Part shown: positions 53,548 through 61,899 of the stretch, one piece after another
Layout: the number at the start of each line of letters is the position of its first letter
How positions within the stretch are numbered: position 1 is the stretch's first letter
From: Sneathiella marina
Lineage (GTDB): Bacteria; Pseudomonadota; Alphaproteobacteria; Sneathiellales; Sneathiellaceae
Reading direction: 5' to 3'
Length of the DNA: 64,000 bases
Assembly (NCBI RefSeq): GCF_023746535.1
Contig: NZ_CP098747.1
Location: forward strand, 62,001-126,000
Made by a program: the position numbers and the translations under genes
The notes under the pieces: model-generated
Databases searched by the model: none
Told to the model about the DNA's origin: nothing
The model's input: the letters and a program-made list of their open reading frames with translations, nothing else

Positions 53548-53569
53548 TTCGAGTGACCTATAAGTGACC
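53539..53569 (+). promoter_or_regulatory. Putative integrase arm-type sites, right end
   Basis: AGTGACC occurs at 53539-53545, 53552-53558 and 53563-53569. The last two form AGTGACC-TATA-AGTGACC, which matches 16 of 18 bases of the left-end motif at 31127-31144 in the same orientation. The first copy overlaps the integrase start codon. Confidence 0.65.
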
Positions 53570-53690
53570 GCTCTATACAGTATCATATGGGGTATATTCA
53601 GTAAACCACGTAATGTGTAACAAGAGAAATCCTTGATAAATGGGGGGTTACAGTAACACAGAGTATAGTCGCGTATCTAAGAACAGTTGA

Positions 53691-53735
53691 ATGGCATTCA
53701 AGAGGTCGTCGGTTCGATCCCGTCTGGCTCCACCA
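53691..53735 (+). repeat. attR core: duplicated tRNA-Ala 3' end
   Basis: Identical to 31035-31079 over 45 bases, from the anticodon loop to CCA. The 5' half of the tRNA is missing, so this is a non-functional fragment left by integration. Confidence 0.93.
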
Positions 53736-53759
53736 TTACCCTCTTTCACAGAGGGTAAT
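53735..53759 (+). terminator. Original tRNA-Ala terminator, stranded at attR
   Basis: A 10-bp perfect stem ATTACCCTCT / AGAGGGTAAT with a TTCAC loop, directly after the tRNA fragment. Before integration this probably ended tRNA-Ala transcription; it is now separated from the functional gene. Confidence 0.7.
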
Positions 53760-53800
53760 TTTACATTTCAGTAAAAATGCATGGCAAAGCGCCAGCTTTC

Positions 53801-55123
53801 TCATTCACAGATAAACCGTATTTTATCGAATTCAGCTCGCAAATTGGATACTTCGTCGGCTAGAGATTCTGGGCTATTTGTTGTGAGAGCTCTTGCAATG
53901 AGTGTGGCCAGGGGTCTGACGCTCTCTTTTGTGACGCCCCATCGTACAAGTTCAGGGGTTCCGATCCGTAGGCCGTTGAGATCGCCGGCTACGTCTGCCA
54001 AAGGTAACCCGATGCCACAGGCAAGGAAACCCGCTTGCCGGAGCTTTTTCGAAGCCGCTTGTCCGCCACCGAATGGAGCAGCTTCAATCGCAAATTGGTG
54101 AGATTCCGTGAAGCCATTATTCTTTGCAAATATGGGAATGGAGAGGAAATCGAGCTCTTCTGCGAGTGATTTAGCAACATCTATCATGGCCTTGGCATAT
54201 GCTGTACCATGGGACTTCCAATCCAGCATAGTGATAGCGAGGGCTGCGGATTTTGCAGCATCAAAATTTGCCGTCATACCGGGAAACGCAATGGTGTCCA
54301 GCCGTTCAGCAATTTTGGCATCATTACTTACAATTAGCCCACCCGCGGGTCCAGCGAGACTTTTATAGGTACTCATGGTCATCAAATGAGCACCTTCGGC
54401 TAACGGGTTCGGCCAGGCTCTTCCGGCAATCATGCCGCATTGGTGGGCGGCATCAAATAAAACTTTAGCGCCAACTTCATCCGCTATTTCCCGAATTTCG
54501 CTCACCGGATGTGGAAACAGGTTCAAGCTGCCGCCAATGGTTATGAGTTTCGGCTGGACTGTTCGGGCAAGGTTTCTTAAGCCTGCAACATCAACTGTAA
54601 ATCCATCTGCATTTACGGGGGCTTCATGGATGTTCAGCCCATACAAGCCCGCACAGCCTCCTTTGTGATGGGTCACGTGACCGCCAATGGAAGCCGGGGG
54701 AACAATGATATGATCTCCGGGCTGACAAACGGCCATAAACCCATAGAGGTTCGACAGCGCTCCAGAGGCGACACGAATCTCAGCATAATTCGCTTGAAAG
54801 ACTTCGGCACAAAGTTCTGCACAGATAACTTCTATCTCTTCAATTGCTTCTAGGCCCATTTCGTATTTGTCGCCTGGATAACCAAGGGAGGGGCGTGATC
54901 CAAGGCCTGCGGAAAGAGCAGCTTCCGCACGAGGATTCATAACATTGGTTGCTGGATTGAGATTGAAACAGTCTTTTTCATGAATTTCGCGATTGCGATG
55001 AATCAATTGATCAATTCGATTATTGACTGTGGCAGCATTTGACCCGGACGTATTTTGTGCCAACTGCTGAATATAGGTTTCGCTCTGCTTCGGAACCCAG
55101 GTGCGTCTGATCAATGCGGTCAT
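53801..55123 (-). CDS. Serine hydroxymethyltransferase-family enzyme (divergent)
   Basis: A 440-residue fold-type I PLP protein related to GlyA: NLNPATNVMNPRAEAALSAG, ASGALSNLYGFMAVCQPGD, LIFDAAHQCG-like FDAAHQCGMIAGR and MTMSTYKSLAGPAGGLIVSN. The lysine motif reads STYKSLAGPAGG rather than the usual TTTHKTLRGPRGG of GlyA, and there are other changes, so it is a divergent member (alpha-methylserine or another beta-hydroxy amino acid lyase-type activity is possible). Divergent from a GcvA-like LysR regulator, which probably controls it. Confidence 0.8.
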   Translation of the reverse strand: MTALIRRTWVPKQSETYIQQLAQNTSGSNAATVNNRIDQLIHRNREIHEKDCFNLNPATNVMNPRAEAALSAGLGSRPSLGYPGDKYEMGLEAIEEIEVICAELCAEVFQANYAEIRVASGALSNLYGFMAVCQPGDHIIVPPASIGGHVTHHKGGCAGLYGLNIHEAPVNADGFTVDVAGLRNLARTVQPKLITIGGSLNLFPHPVSEIREIADEVGAKVLFDAAHQCGMIAGRAWPNPLAEGAHLMTMSTYKSLAGPAGGLIVSNDAKIAERLDTIAFPGMTANFDAAKSAALAITMLDWKSHGTAYAKAMIDVAKSLAEELDFLSIPIFAKNNGFTESHQFAIEAAPFGGGQAASKKLRQAGFLACGIGLPLADVAGDLNGLRIGTPELVRWGVTKESVRPLATLIARALTTNSPESLADEVSNLRAEFDKIRFICE

Positions 55124-55225
55124 ATCTGTTACCCTTTATTTTTAATGGACCAAATAGAGCAAAAATACTTGTTGTGGGCAAATGAGTATTACTATTTACT
55201 AGACGTAGAAAATCTAGGGGTCAAA

Positions 55226-56134
55226 ATGGCGATCAACCCACCTCGACCAAAAATGCCGGCACTTAATGCATTGCGGGCTTTTGAGGCGGCTGCGCGGTTA
55301 GGTAGCTTTACTTACGCGGCTGAAGAGCTCTTTGTGACGCCTGGCGCAATCGCGCAGCACGTCAAATCTCTTGAGGCTTGGACAGGGGAAAAGCTTTTTA
55401 AAAGACTTCCGCAGGGATTAGAGCTGACAGCCCTCGGTGCCAGTGTTCTTGCAGATTTTATCGCCGCCTTTGATCAGTTGGGATTGGCGGTTCATAATCT
55501 CAGAACCAATGCCGCCCCTCGTGAAATCCGAATAGCAGCTTTGCCAAGTGTCGCGCAGCTTTGGCTTTCCCCCCGGCTACCGGGACTTCGAGAGGCAATG
55601 CCCGAAATCGCTATATCAGTAACAGCGCTCGAAAATCCGCCCAACCTTAATCGGGAACCGTTTGACCTGGCTATTTTCTATGAAGATCCTGATATTTCCC
55701 CTCTTTCTATTGTTCTGAGTCAGGACCTGATATTTCCCGTTTGCGCTCCCTCTATTGCTAGCCGATTAAAGATACCTGCCGATTTGGCTGAAGAAACACT
55801 TCTCCATGATATGACCTGGCAAAATGATTGGGAGATTTGGCTATTGCAACTACCTTCGATGCCGCATCTCAAGAAAAGCGGGCCCACATTTTCGTTGTAT
55901 GCTCTGGCCCTTGAAGAGGCTAAAAACGGAGCGGGTATATTAATGGGACATGAAGCACTTGTTCAGTCACAACTGGACAGTGGCACACTGGTGGCTCTTT
56001 TCGATATGCCTCACCGACTGCAGAGATCCCTGACGATAAAAACGGCGAAGCCAATCATCGTGGGATCCGTACTAGACGAAACTGTCGCGAAGCTAATCAG
56101 TTTGGCATCGAAAGCGGCGGGAACATCTTGCTAA
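55226..56134 (+). CDS. LysR-family regulator (GcvA-like)
   Basis: A 302-residue regulator. The HTH occurs in LNALRAFEAAARLGSFTYAA, EELFVTPGAIAQHVKSLEAW, followed by the LysR substrate-binding domain. The PxLNALRAFEAAAR opening is that of the GcvA subgroup. GGGG lies before ATG 55226; in-frame codons upstream run into the divergent SHMT gene. It most likely responds to the amino acid processed by that enzyme. Confidence 0.88.
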   Translation: MAINPPRPKMPALNALRAFEAAARLGSFTYAAEELFVTPGAIAQHVKSLEAWTGEKLFKRLPQGLELTALGASVLADFIAAFDQLGLAVHNLRTNAAPREIRIAALPSVAQLWLSPRLPGLREAMPEIAISVTALENPPNLNREPFDLAIFYEDPDISPLSIVLSQDLIFPVCAPSIASRLKIPADLAEETLLHDMTWQNDWEIWLLQLPSMPHLKKSGPTFSLYALALEEAKNGAGILMGHEALVQSQLDSGTLVALFDMPHRLQRSLTIKTAKPIIVGSVLDETVAKLISLASKAAGTSC

Positions 56135-56148
56135 CCCGTTACCAATCC

Positions 56149-58422
56149 TTACTTCGGAGGCTTTTCCGGATCGCCCAGAGCAGCCCCTAGGACTTGCGTT
56201 TTCTGTTTTTCGTTCAAATTTTCGTATTCGTCATCCGCCAATCGGACAGTTACCTGGCGATGAGCGAACTTGATGTCATTTTGCTCAAAAAGTTCTCGAA
56301 TCCGCGCATAGACATGCTTGCGAATAACAAACTGATCGCCCGGCCGTGTCATATATTTTACCCGAATTATCATCGCTGAATCTTCCATGGCATATACGCC
56401 TTGGGATTTGAGCGGTTGCAGGAAATCTTTCCCGAATTCCGGATGCTCCTGCAGCTCGACCCCAAGCTTTTTAATCAGTTTCCTGACTTTCTCAACATCG
56501 GTGTCGTAAGTAAGACGAAGTTTCAGTTTCATCATTACCCAGTCTCTGGAGAAATTTTTGAGCATCCGTATTTCACCATATGGAATGGTATTCAGCGGTC
56601 CCATATGATGACGAAGTTGCAAGGAGCGGATTGTAATGCGCTCTACTGTTCCCTTGACATCTCCCACATCGACATACTCACCTTTCCGAAAAGCATCGTC
56701 AAAAAGGAAAAATGCACCGGAGAATATATCCCGGATCAAGGTTTGGGCACCGAAGCCAACCGCCATCCCAATAATACCCGCGCCCGCGAACAATGGTCCG
56801 ACATCCAAGCCAAGGCCGGACAAGGCGATCATTGCCGTCATCACAACAATGGTTGCCAGAACAGAATACCGGATAAGCGGTAGAAGTGTCGCCAATCGGG
56901 TCGCGCCTGCGGCCCCGCCTTCTTCACCGGGTTCCGGTTCCGCGCCAACACCTTCGTCTTCAATTTTCCGTTCTATGGCAATTTTGGCAACTTGGAAGAC
57001 AATATAGCCGGAGATAATGACAATCACGACATCCCACATCCGAACCAATGAGCTTTCTTCATCAAACAGATCAATTCCCCATTGGGCCAGGAGAAATACG
57101 CCAGCAAAACCGAAGATAACCAACAGAAGTCCCTGCCGTGCCAGGCTAACATATGTTAAATCCCGTGTGACAAACGGGTTGGCAGATTCTTTCGTTTCCT
57201 CAAATACCGTTGGTTCGTCATCGTCCGATAAAATCGTTGTCGTGACGGTCCGGCTGGTGTCCGGGTTATCGTGCTGGAATTGGATTTGCTGTCTGGCCAG
57301 TAAGCGATCGATAATAACCGTGCCGATACCATAAACCGTTAAACAAGCAACCAGCGTAAAGAATAATGCCGCCATGAGACCAAGGGCATCAGGTAGGCCC
57401 ATAACAAGCCGAAAAACAGAAACAAGGCCTGCAAAGACGAGATAAATTCCAATTAAGTGATGCCACCCTCTGGCGACAGTTCGCATAAAGAACGAAAGCT
57501 CTGACAGCGGTTGATGGCCGGAGATGAGTTTCGAGACCGGATTTCGCGCCTTAAACAGCACCACATACCAAAAGACCATGAACGTCAGGACCATAATGAT
57601 ATGAATTAGGGTCAGGGAAGTTGTATTGAGGCCTAATTGTCCAATCCATCGTGTGAGCCCGACAGTGCATAACCCGATCATTGTTCCAGCTCTGAGCCAA
57701 TTGAAGAGCATGATGGAATCTTCATCTGACATATCCGGGATACGACGCTCCGACCAGCTGGGACATAGCCAAATTCGCCAGATTTCTGTCATTAAAAAGG
57801 CCAGCGCAAGACTGTAAATCCATTCATAAATGGTTGTTTCTTCAACGAAGGTATCCCCGAGTACGATGCTGGATAAAGTAAAAGAAACAACGCAGAAAAT
57901 AATAATACCGACCACCCGTCCAGCATAACGAACAAGCACCAAACACATATCAACGCTACGTTCGAAGGGAAGTGAATCGAAAATAGGCGATAGCTTGCCT
58001 ATGAGCCATTTGAGGTAAATGATTACGACAACCAAGCCAATTCCCATGGATACCATAACAACAGCAATGGTCCATAGCAGGCTGTTTCCGCCGATAGCTG
58101 CACTGGCGTCTATCAATGTTTCAGCAATATCCGGAACAAGTTGCGGAAAATGATGAATAAGCGTGATGAGTTTTGCGCGGAATGTCCCAACCGTTGCCTG
58201 CAGGTTATCGGCGGCATCCGGTCCGGTTGTGGTTGCAGTTGCTTTTTTTGCCGAGACGACGACGACATCCAAACCCTTGGAGGCCGCGTCATCAATAATT
58301 TTCTGCAATGATTCTGATGTTAGAGAGCCTGTCTCTTCGGGTGTTTGTGCGGCGGACCAAACAGTTGACGCACTCCATATCATAAAACTAATGGATAGTA
58401 TTTTAAAGAAATGACCCCACAT
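56149..58422 (-). CDS. Large MscS-family mechanosensitive channel
   Basis: A 757-residue inner-membrane protein with an N-terminal signal, a periplasmic section of about 130 residues, around ten membrane spans and the MscS pore and beta domain: DVGPLFAGAGIIGMAVGFGA, QTLIRDIFSGAFFLFDDAFR, YVDVGDVKGTVERITIRSL and GPLNTIPYGEI. A cytoplasmic alpha/beta region closes it. It should release solutes on osmotic downshock. Longer than canonical MscS (about 290), similar to multi-span MscK/YbdG-like forms. Confidence 0.9.
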   Translation of the reverse strand: MWGHFFKILSISFMIWSASTVWSAAQTPEETGSLTSESLQKIIDDAASKGLDVVVVSAKKATATTTGPDAADNLQATVGTFRAKLITLIHHFPQLVPDIAETLIDASAAIGGNSLLWTIAVVMVSMGIGLVVVIIYLKWLIGKLSPIFDSLPFERSVDMCLVLVRYAGRVVGIIIFCVVSFTLSSIVLGDTFVEETTIYEWIYSLALAFLMTEIWRIWLCPSWSERRIPDMSDEDSIMLFNWLRAGTMIGLCTVGLTRWIGQLGLNTTSLTLIHIIMVLTFMVFWYVVLFKARNPVSKLISGHQPLSELSFFMRTVARGWHHLIGIYLVFAGLVSVFRLVMGLPDALGLMAALFFTLVACLTVYGIGTVIIDRLLARQQIQFQHDNPDTSRTVTTTILSDDDEPTVFEETKESANPFVTRDLTYVSLARQGLLLVIFGFAGVFLLAQWGIDLFDEESSLVRMWDVVIVIISGYIVFQVAKIAIERKIEDEGVGAEPEPGEEGGAAGATRLATLLPLIRYSVLATIVVMTAMIALSGLGLDVGPLFAGAGIIGMAVGFGAQTLIRDIFSGAFFLFDDAFRKGEYVDVGDVKGTVERITIRSLQLRHHMGPLNTIPYGEIRMLKNFSRDWVMMKLKLRLTYDTDVEKVRKLIKKLGVELQEHPEFGKDFLQPLKSQGVYAMEDSAMIIRVKYMTRPGDQFVIRKHVYARIRELFEQNDIKFAHRQVTVRLADDEYENLNEKQKTQVLGAALGDPEKPPK

Positions 58423-58553
58423 AACTAATCCTGCCCCACTGCAATATTTAAAATTCTTCAGTGTAGTTTAAACGATGCATCCGTGAATACAATTTGATTG
58501 TCTTTTCAACAATACTAAACACATAGTAAATCATAAATCCTGCAGGGAAAACA

Positions 58554-59642
58554 TTATGGTGAATATTTGCCTGAGAGCTCCGCCAATCGATGTTTTGCAC
58601 TAGATATTAGCTGCTGCGTTAGTTCTGCTGCATCCAATTCCTGACCAAGGGCTGCAGATTGACCGGACCATAGAGATGAGAAGTCCGTTGACCCGGATTC
58701 TTCTGATTTTGCTTTCAACGGGCCCAATGCGGCCCCGGCCGTCGGAAAAGCAGGTGCGGTTTCTGACATGGGACCAATTTCCCGCATCGCACGGTTTATC
58801 AGACCACGGGCTGGTTTTCCGGAAAACAGGTTGGTTATGGCCGTTTGATCGTCTTGTGCAGTCTTTAAAGCCGCCCTGTGCAAATCGCTGATCAGGGATT
58901 GTGGCGTAAATAGATAGGCCGTTCCCACCTGAACACCAGCAGCGCCCAATGCGAAGGCGGCGGCAATCCCGCGATCATCAGCGATTCCGCCAGCAGCAAT
59001 AACAGGGACTGTAACAGCGTCGACGACTTGTGGGACAAGGGAAAAAGTACCGGCTTGCGCTGTTACATCCTGCGTCAGGAACATACCGCGATGCCCGCCA
59101 GCTTCCGATCCTTGGGCGATAATCGCGTCACAGCCTCTTTCCTGTAACCATCTGGCCTCATCGACAGTTGTTGCGGAGCTGATGATATGCGCCCCCGTCG
59201 CCTTTACGCGATCGACGAGTGCGACATCGGGTAATCCAAAATGAAAGCTCACGATTTCTGGGCATATATCCTCAACCAGCTCGCATTGCTCCTCATCAAA
59301 AGGCCGACGTAGTCCTGCCGGCGGGATATTTGTCGGATCAAGCTGCAGTTCACGGTAATAGGGCGAGAGTTGCTGTTGCCAAGCGCTATCGCGCGCAGGC
59401 TCGGCGGGCTCTGGCTTGTGGCAAAGAAAGTTCATGGCGAAGGAATTTTGGCTTTGCTGGCGAATGATGCCAGCTTCGGCCCTGATATCATCAATATTCA
59501 ACATACCGCAGGGCAGGGATCCAAGACCACCTGCATTACTGACGGCGATTACCATTGCCGATCCGTTGGCGCCTGCCATGGGCGCCTGAATAAAGGGGTT
59601 TTCAATCCCTAACAGATCGGTTAATCGGTTATCTGGCCACAT
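58554..59642 (-). CDS. Nitronate monooxygenase (2-nitropropane dioxygenase) family
   Basis: A 362-residue FMN TIM-barrel enzyme that oxidises alkyl nitronates. IENPFIQAPMAGANGSAMVI, NAGGLGSLPCG, IAQGSEAGGHRGMF (FMN-phosphate loop) and PVIAAGGIADDRGIAAAFALG, with the GVQVGTAYLFTPQ segment, place it in the family. It likely detoxifies nitronates; true substrate unknown. Confidence 0.92.
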   Translation of the reverse strand: MWPDNRLTDLLGIENPFIQAPMAGANGSAMVIAVSNAGGLGSLPCGMLNIDDIRAEAGIIRQQSQNSFAMNFLCHKPEPAEPARDSAWQQQLSPYYRELQLDPTNIPPAGLRRPFDEEQCELVEDICPEIVSFHFGLPDVALVDRVKATGAHIISSATTVDEARWLQERGCDAIIAQGSEAGGHRGMFLTQDVTAQAGTFSLVPQVVDAVTVPVIAAGGIADDRGIAAAFALGAAGVQVGTAYLFTPQSLISDLHRAALKTAQDDQTAITNLFSGKPARGLINRAMREIGPMSETAPAFPTAGAALGPLKAKSEESGSTDFSSLWSGQSAALGQELDAAELTQQLISSAKHRLAELSGKYSP

Positions 59643-59667
59643 CGAAAACTCTCTTCAATTGTTAGAT

Positions 59668-60291
59668 CTATTTGAACGTCACAGAAGAAACGGCTTCTGA
59701 AACGCGGGATTTACCCCAAACTGAAACTTCACCGGGAGCAACGTCGGCACCCTGTAAGTTCACGCCCGTTCCGGATGCAGTTAGAATGCGGCCGCCTTCA
59801 GCATTCCGTACAATGATGATCCCCTCGATAAGAAAAATACCATAGGTTCCGGCTGAGGGTCCGCCCCAAAAATCTGTTCCGCGAATTCCAATGGTTGCCG
59901 AGGACGTTTTTACTTCCGCCCGCTTGTCTTTCATTTTTCCGATGCCGCCAGAAATAAACCGGAAAGGACCTTGCGCAGCGTCGAGCAGAATTCGGCCAAC
60001 ACTTTTCTTCGGATCATAGAGAAATTGGTCGATGACGAGGGTACTGTTTTCTCCGATGGTTAATATTGTTTCGTCCATAAAAGTGATTTCGATCCGCGCT
60101 TCTTTTGCCGAGACTATTTCATCGTTTTCATGGATCGCGGAGCCGGTTTTCAGCGGCAGTGTCTGTCCATCCCGGACGACATTAGCGTTGTTTTGTAGGC
60201 GTGTTACTGTGCCAACTTCAGCTTCAGCCATCACTAAATTAGGTACCAGGAAGACGCCGATAAAAGCTATCAGCGTTATGATTTTATGCAT
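59668..60291 (-). CDS. Exported FecR-domain protein
   Basis: A 207-residue protein with an N-terminal signal (cut near VMA-EA) and a FecR-like beta domain: TGSAIHENDEIVSAKEARIE, ITFMDETILTIGENSTLVI, RILLDAAQGPFRFISGGIGK and KTSSATIGIRGTDFWGGPS. These stand-alone periplasmic FecR proteins are common in proteobacteria; they are not the FecI-linked anti-sigma type. AAGG precedes ATG 60291. Confidence 0.85.
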   Translation of the reverse strand: MHKIITLIAFIGVFLVPNLVMAEAEVGTVTRLQNNANVVRDGQTLPLKTGSAIHENDEIVSAKEARIEITFMDETILTIGENSTLVIDQFLYDPKKSVGRILLDAAQGPFRFISGGIGKMKDKRAEVKTSSATIGIRGTDFWGGPSAGTYGIFLIEGIIIVRNAEGGRILTASGTGVNLQGADVAPGEVSVWGKSRVSEAVSSVTFK

Positions 60292-60389
60292 ATCATACCT
60301 TGTTATCTGCTTCATGATTGCAAGCACTGTGACGTTTCTGTCTGTACTAGGCAACAAAAATATTGCCAGTTTATTGGGAATGAGCAGAC

Positions 60390-61346
60390 CTAGTTACGAT
60401 CCTCATCGAGGCAGGCTGCAAAATTACCCGCAAGCTCCTGCATCAATAAAAAATATAAATCCGGATTTTCTTCCAAAGCGGCTCCAATGGGATCCAATGT
60501 GCCGATACGCACGCTGCTTCCTTCAATTACGGTTTCTATCAGCCGGTCACTAAATTGCGGTTCCCGAAAGACGCAGACGACCTTCTCGTCCTGCAGTTTT
60601 TTTCGAATTGCTTGAACATCCTTGATTGATTGTGGTTGATTGGGCTCAATGGTTATTGAACCGACCCCGTTAAGGCCTTGTTGATGATCAAAATACTGAT
60701 AGGCATCATGCAGGACGATATAAGGCTTATCTTTTACTGGTTGTAAAAGAACAGCGAGCTCCTTGTCTAAAATTTCAATCCGGTCTAGCAGTCTTTTGGC
60801 ATTCACTTGGTATATTGACGCATTATCCGGATTTATTTCACTTAGTCTTCGGGCGATAATTTGGACTATTGTTCGGGCATTATCAGTGTCGAGCCAGATA
60901 TGTAAATCATCGCCTTCATGCCCATGATCATTTTCACTACGAGCACTGGTCTCTTGGTGGCCATGCTCCGCATGATCATGGTTATCCCAATCACTGCTCT
61001 TTCGAAGAGGCAGGATTTCCATGCCGGGTTGATGCGCTATTTCGACAACTGTGACAGTTGAGGGAAGATTTTTGAGGGCATTTCGGAGAAACGGCTCAAA
61101 AGCATCATCAATATAGAATACCGCACGGGCTTTCTGTAGGAGCTGCAATTGTGATGGTCGCAGGGAATATCCATGCGGGGATGCGTTTTGGCGCATCAGC
61201 AAGTCTGCCTTGCCAGTATCTCCCATGACGCCCTGCACCAAAGCGTGAAGCGGCTTAATTGAAACGACAATGCCATGAGATTGTGTTGCCATTGCGGGTG
61301 CGGAAAACCCCAAGAGTAGAATAGTTAAAATGAAAATTCGAAACAT
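60390..61346 (-). CDS. znuA: Zinc ABC transporter substrate-binding protein
   Basis: A 318-residue periplasmic cluster A-I metal receptor with a signal peptide (about 20 residues). SIKPLHALVQGVMGD, NASPHGYSLRPSQ and the LHDAYQYFD segment provide the zinc-binding histidines. Residues 122-143 form a His/Asp-rich loop (NHDHAEHGH...HGHEGDD), typical of zinc rather than manganese receptors. It is divergent from zur-znuC-znuB across the Zur palindrome. Confidence 0.95.
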   Translation of the reverse strand: MFRIFILTILLLGFSAPAMATQSHGIVVSIKPLHALVQGVMGDTGKADLLMRQNASPHGYSLRPSQLQLLQKARAVFYIDDAFEPFLRNALKNLPSTVTVVEIAHQPGMEILPLRKSSDWDNHDHAEHGHQETSARSENDHGHEGDDLHIWLDTDNARTIVQIIARRLSEINPDNASIYQVNAKRLLDRIEILDKELAVLLQPVKDKPYIVLHDAYQYFDHQQGLNGVGSITIEPNQPQSIKDVQAIRKKLQDEKVVCVFREPQFSDRLIETVIEGSSVRIGTLDPIGAALEENPDLYFLLMQELAGNFAACLDEDRN

Positions 61347-61388
61347 GAAGTGAAAGCCTTAAGGTGTGTTGCGAGCGACAAGGCGTTA

Positions 61389-61403
61389 TGTTATATTATA
61401 ACA
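61389..61403. promoter_or_regulatory. Zur box between znuA and zur-znuCB
   Basis: A perfect 15-base palindrome TGTTATA-T-TATAACA centred at 61396. Alphaproteobacterial Zur sites have a TGTTATAATATAACA-type core. The position between the two divergent zinc-uptake units allows Zur-Zn to repress both. Confidence 0.85.
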
Positions 61404-61437
61404 CAAGCTGACGAACAACCCCAAATGGAGGGTCATT

Positions 61438-61899
61438 TTGCATAATTGCACCGCACATAATGACTGCATTGCCACTGCTTTAGCGGAGGCAGAGAGTATT
61501 TGCGCAGCCAGGGATTTACGGTTTACGGATATCCGCCGGAATGTTCTGGAACTTGTCTGGACAAATCATGGGCCGATCAAGGCTTATGATATATTGAAAC
61601 GTCTGGATAGCCGTATCGCTGCCATTAAACCGCCGACAGTTTACCGAGCATTGGATTTTCTTGTAGAGAATGGGCTCGTCCACAAGCTTGATAGCCTGAA
61701 TGCTTTTGCTGGTTGTAGCCACCCTTTGAAACATAGCGAATGTTATTTTCTCATTTGCGAGAGTTGCGGTGAGGCTAAGGAATGCTGTAACGCGGATTTA
61801 TCGGAATTGATTTTAAGAATTGCCCGGGAGATCAAGTTTCAGGTGCATCACACGACCTTGGAAATATCCGGCGAATGTGAGGAGTGCCATAATCCATGA
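61438..61899 (+). CDS. zur: Zinc-uptake regulator (Fur family)
   Basis: A 153-residue Fur-family repressor. The DNA-binding part contains LRFTDIRRNVLELVWTNHGP, AYDILKRLD and KPPTVYRALDFLVENGLVHK; metal-site cysteines lie in ICESCGEAKECC and the C-terminal GECEECH. A TTG at 61438 is the start, with ATGGAGGG upstream. It overlaps znuC by four bases, so the repressor is autoregulated with the transporter genes. Zinc identity is inferred from the operon. Confidence 0.9.
   Translation: MHNCTAHNDCIATALAEAESICAARDLRFTDIRRNVLELVWTNHGPIKAYDILKRLDSRIAAIKPPTVYRALDFLVENGLVHKLDSLNAFAGCSHPLKHSECYFLICESCGEAKECCNADLSELILRIAREIKFQVHHTTLEISGECEECHNP

Larger units (their letters stand above)
31035..53735. mobile_element. 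Integrated genomic island in tRNA-Ala(GGC)
   Basis: A 22.7-kb element bounded by a 45-base perfect direct repeat (31035-31079 and 53691-53735) that equals the tRNA-Ala 3' end. A tyrosine integrase reads inward from the right end. Its genes are AT-richer than the flanks and mostly short, with an excisionase-like protein, KilA-N protein, phage-like module and small regulators. No capsid, terminase large subunit, portal, relaxase or type IV secretion gene is visible, so I infer an integrative island or phage-satellite-like element. Confidence 0.92.

Noticed and set aside
31035-53735. Complete prophage
   Set aside because: No capsid, portal, terminase large subunit, lysis or tail-tube genes are seen; only isolated phage-like proteins are present.
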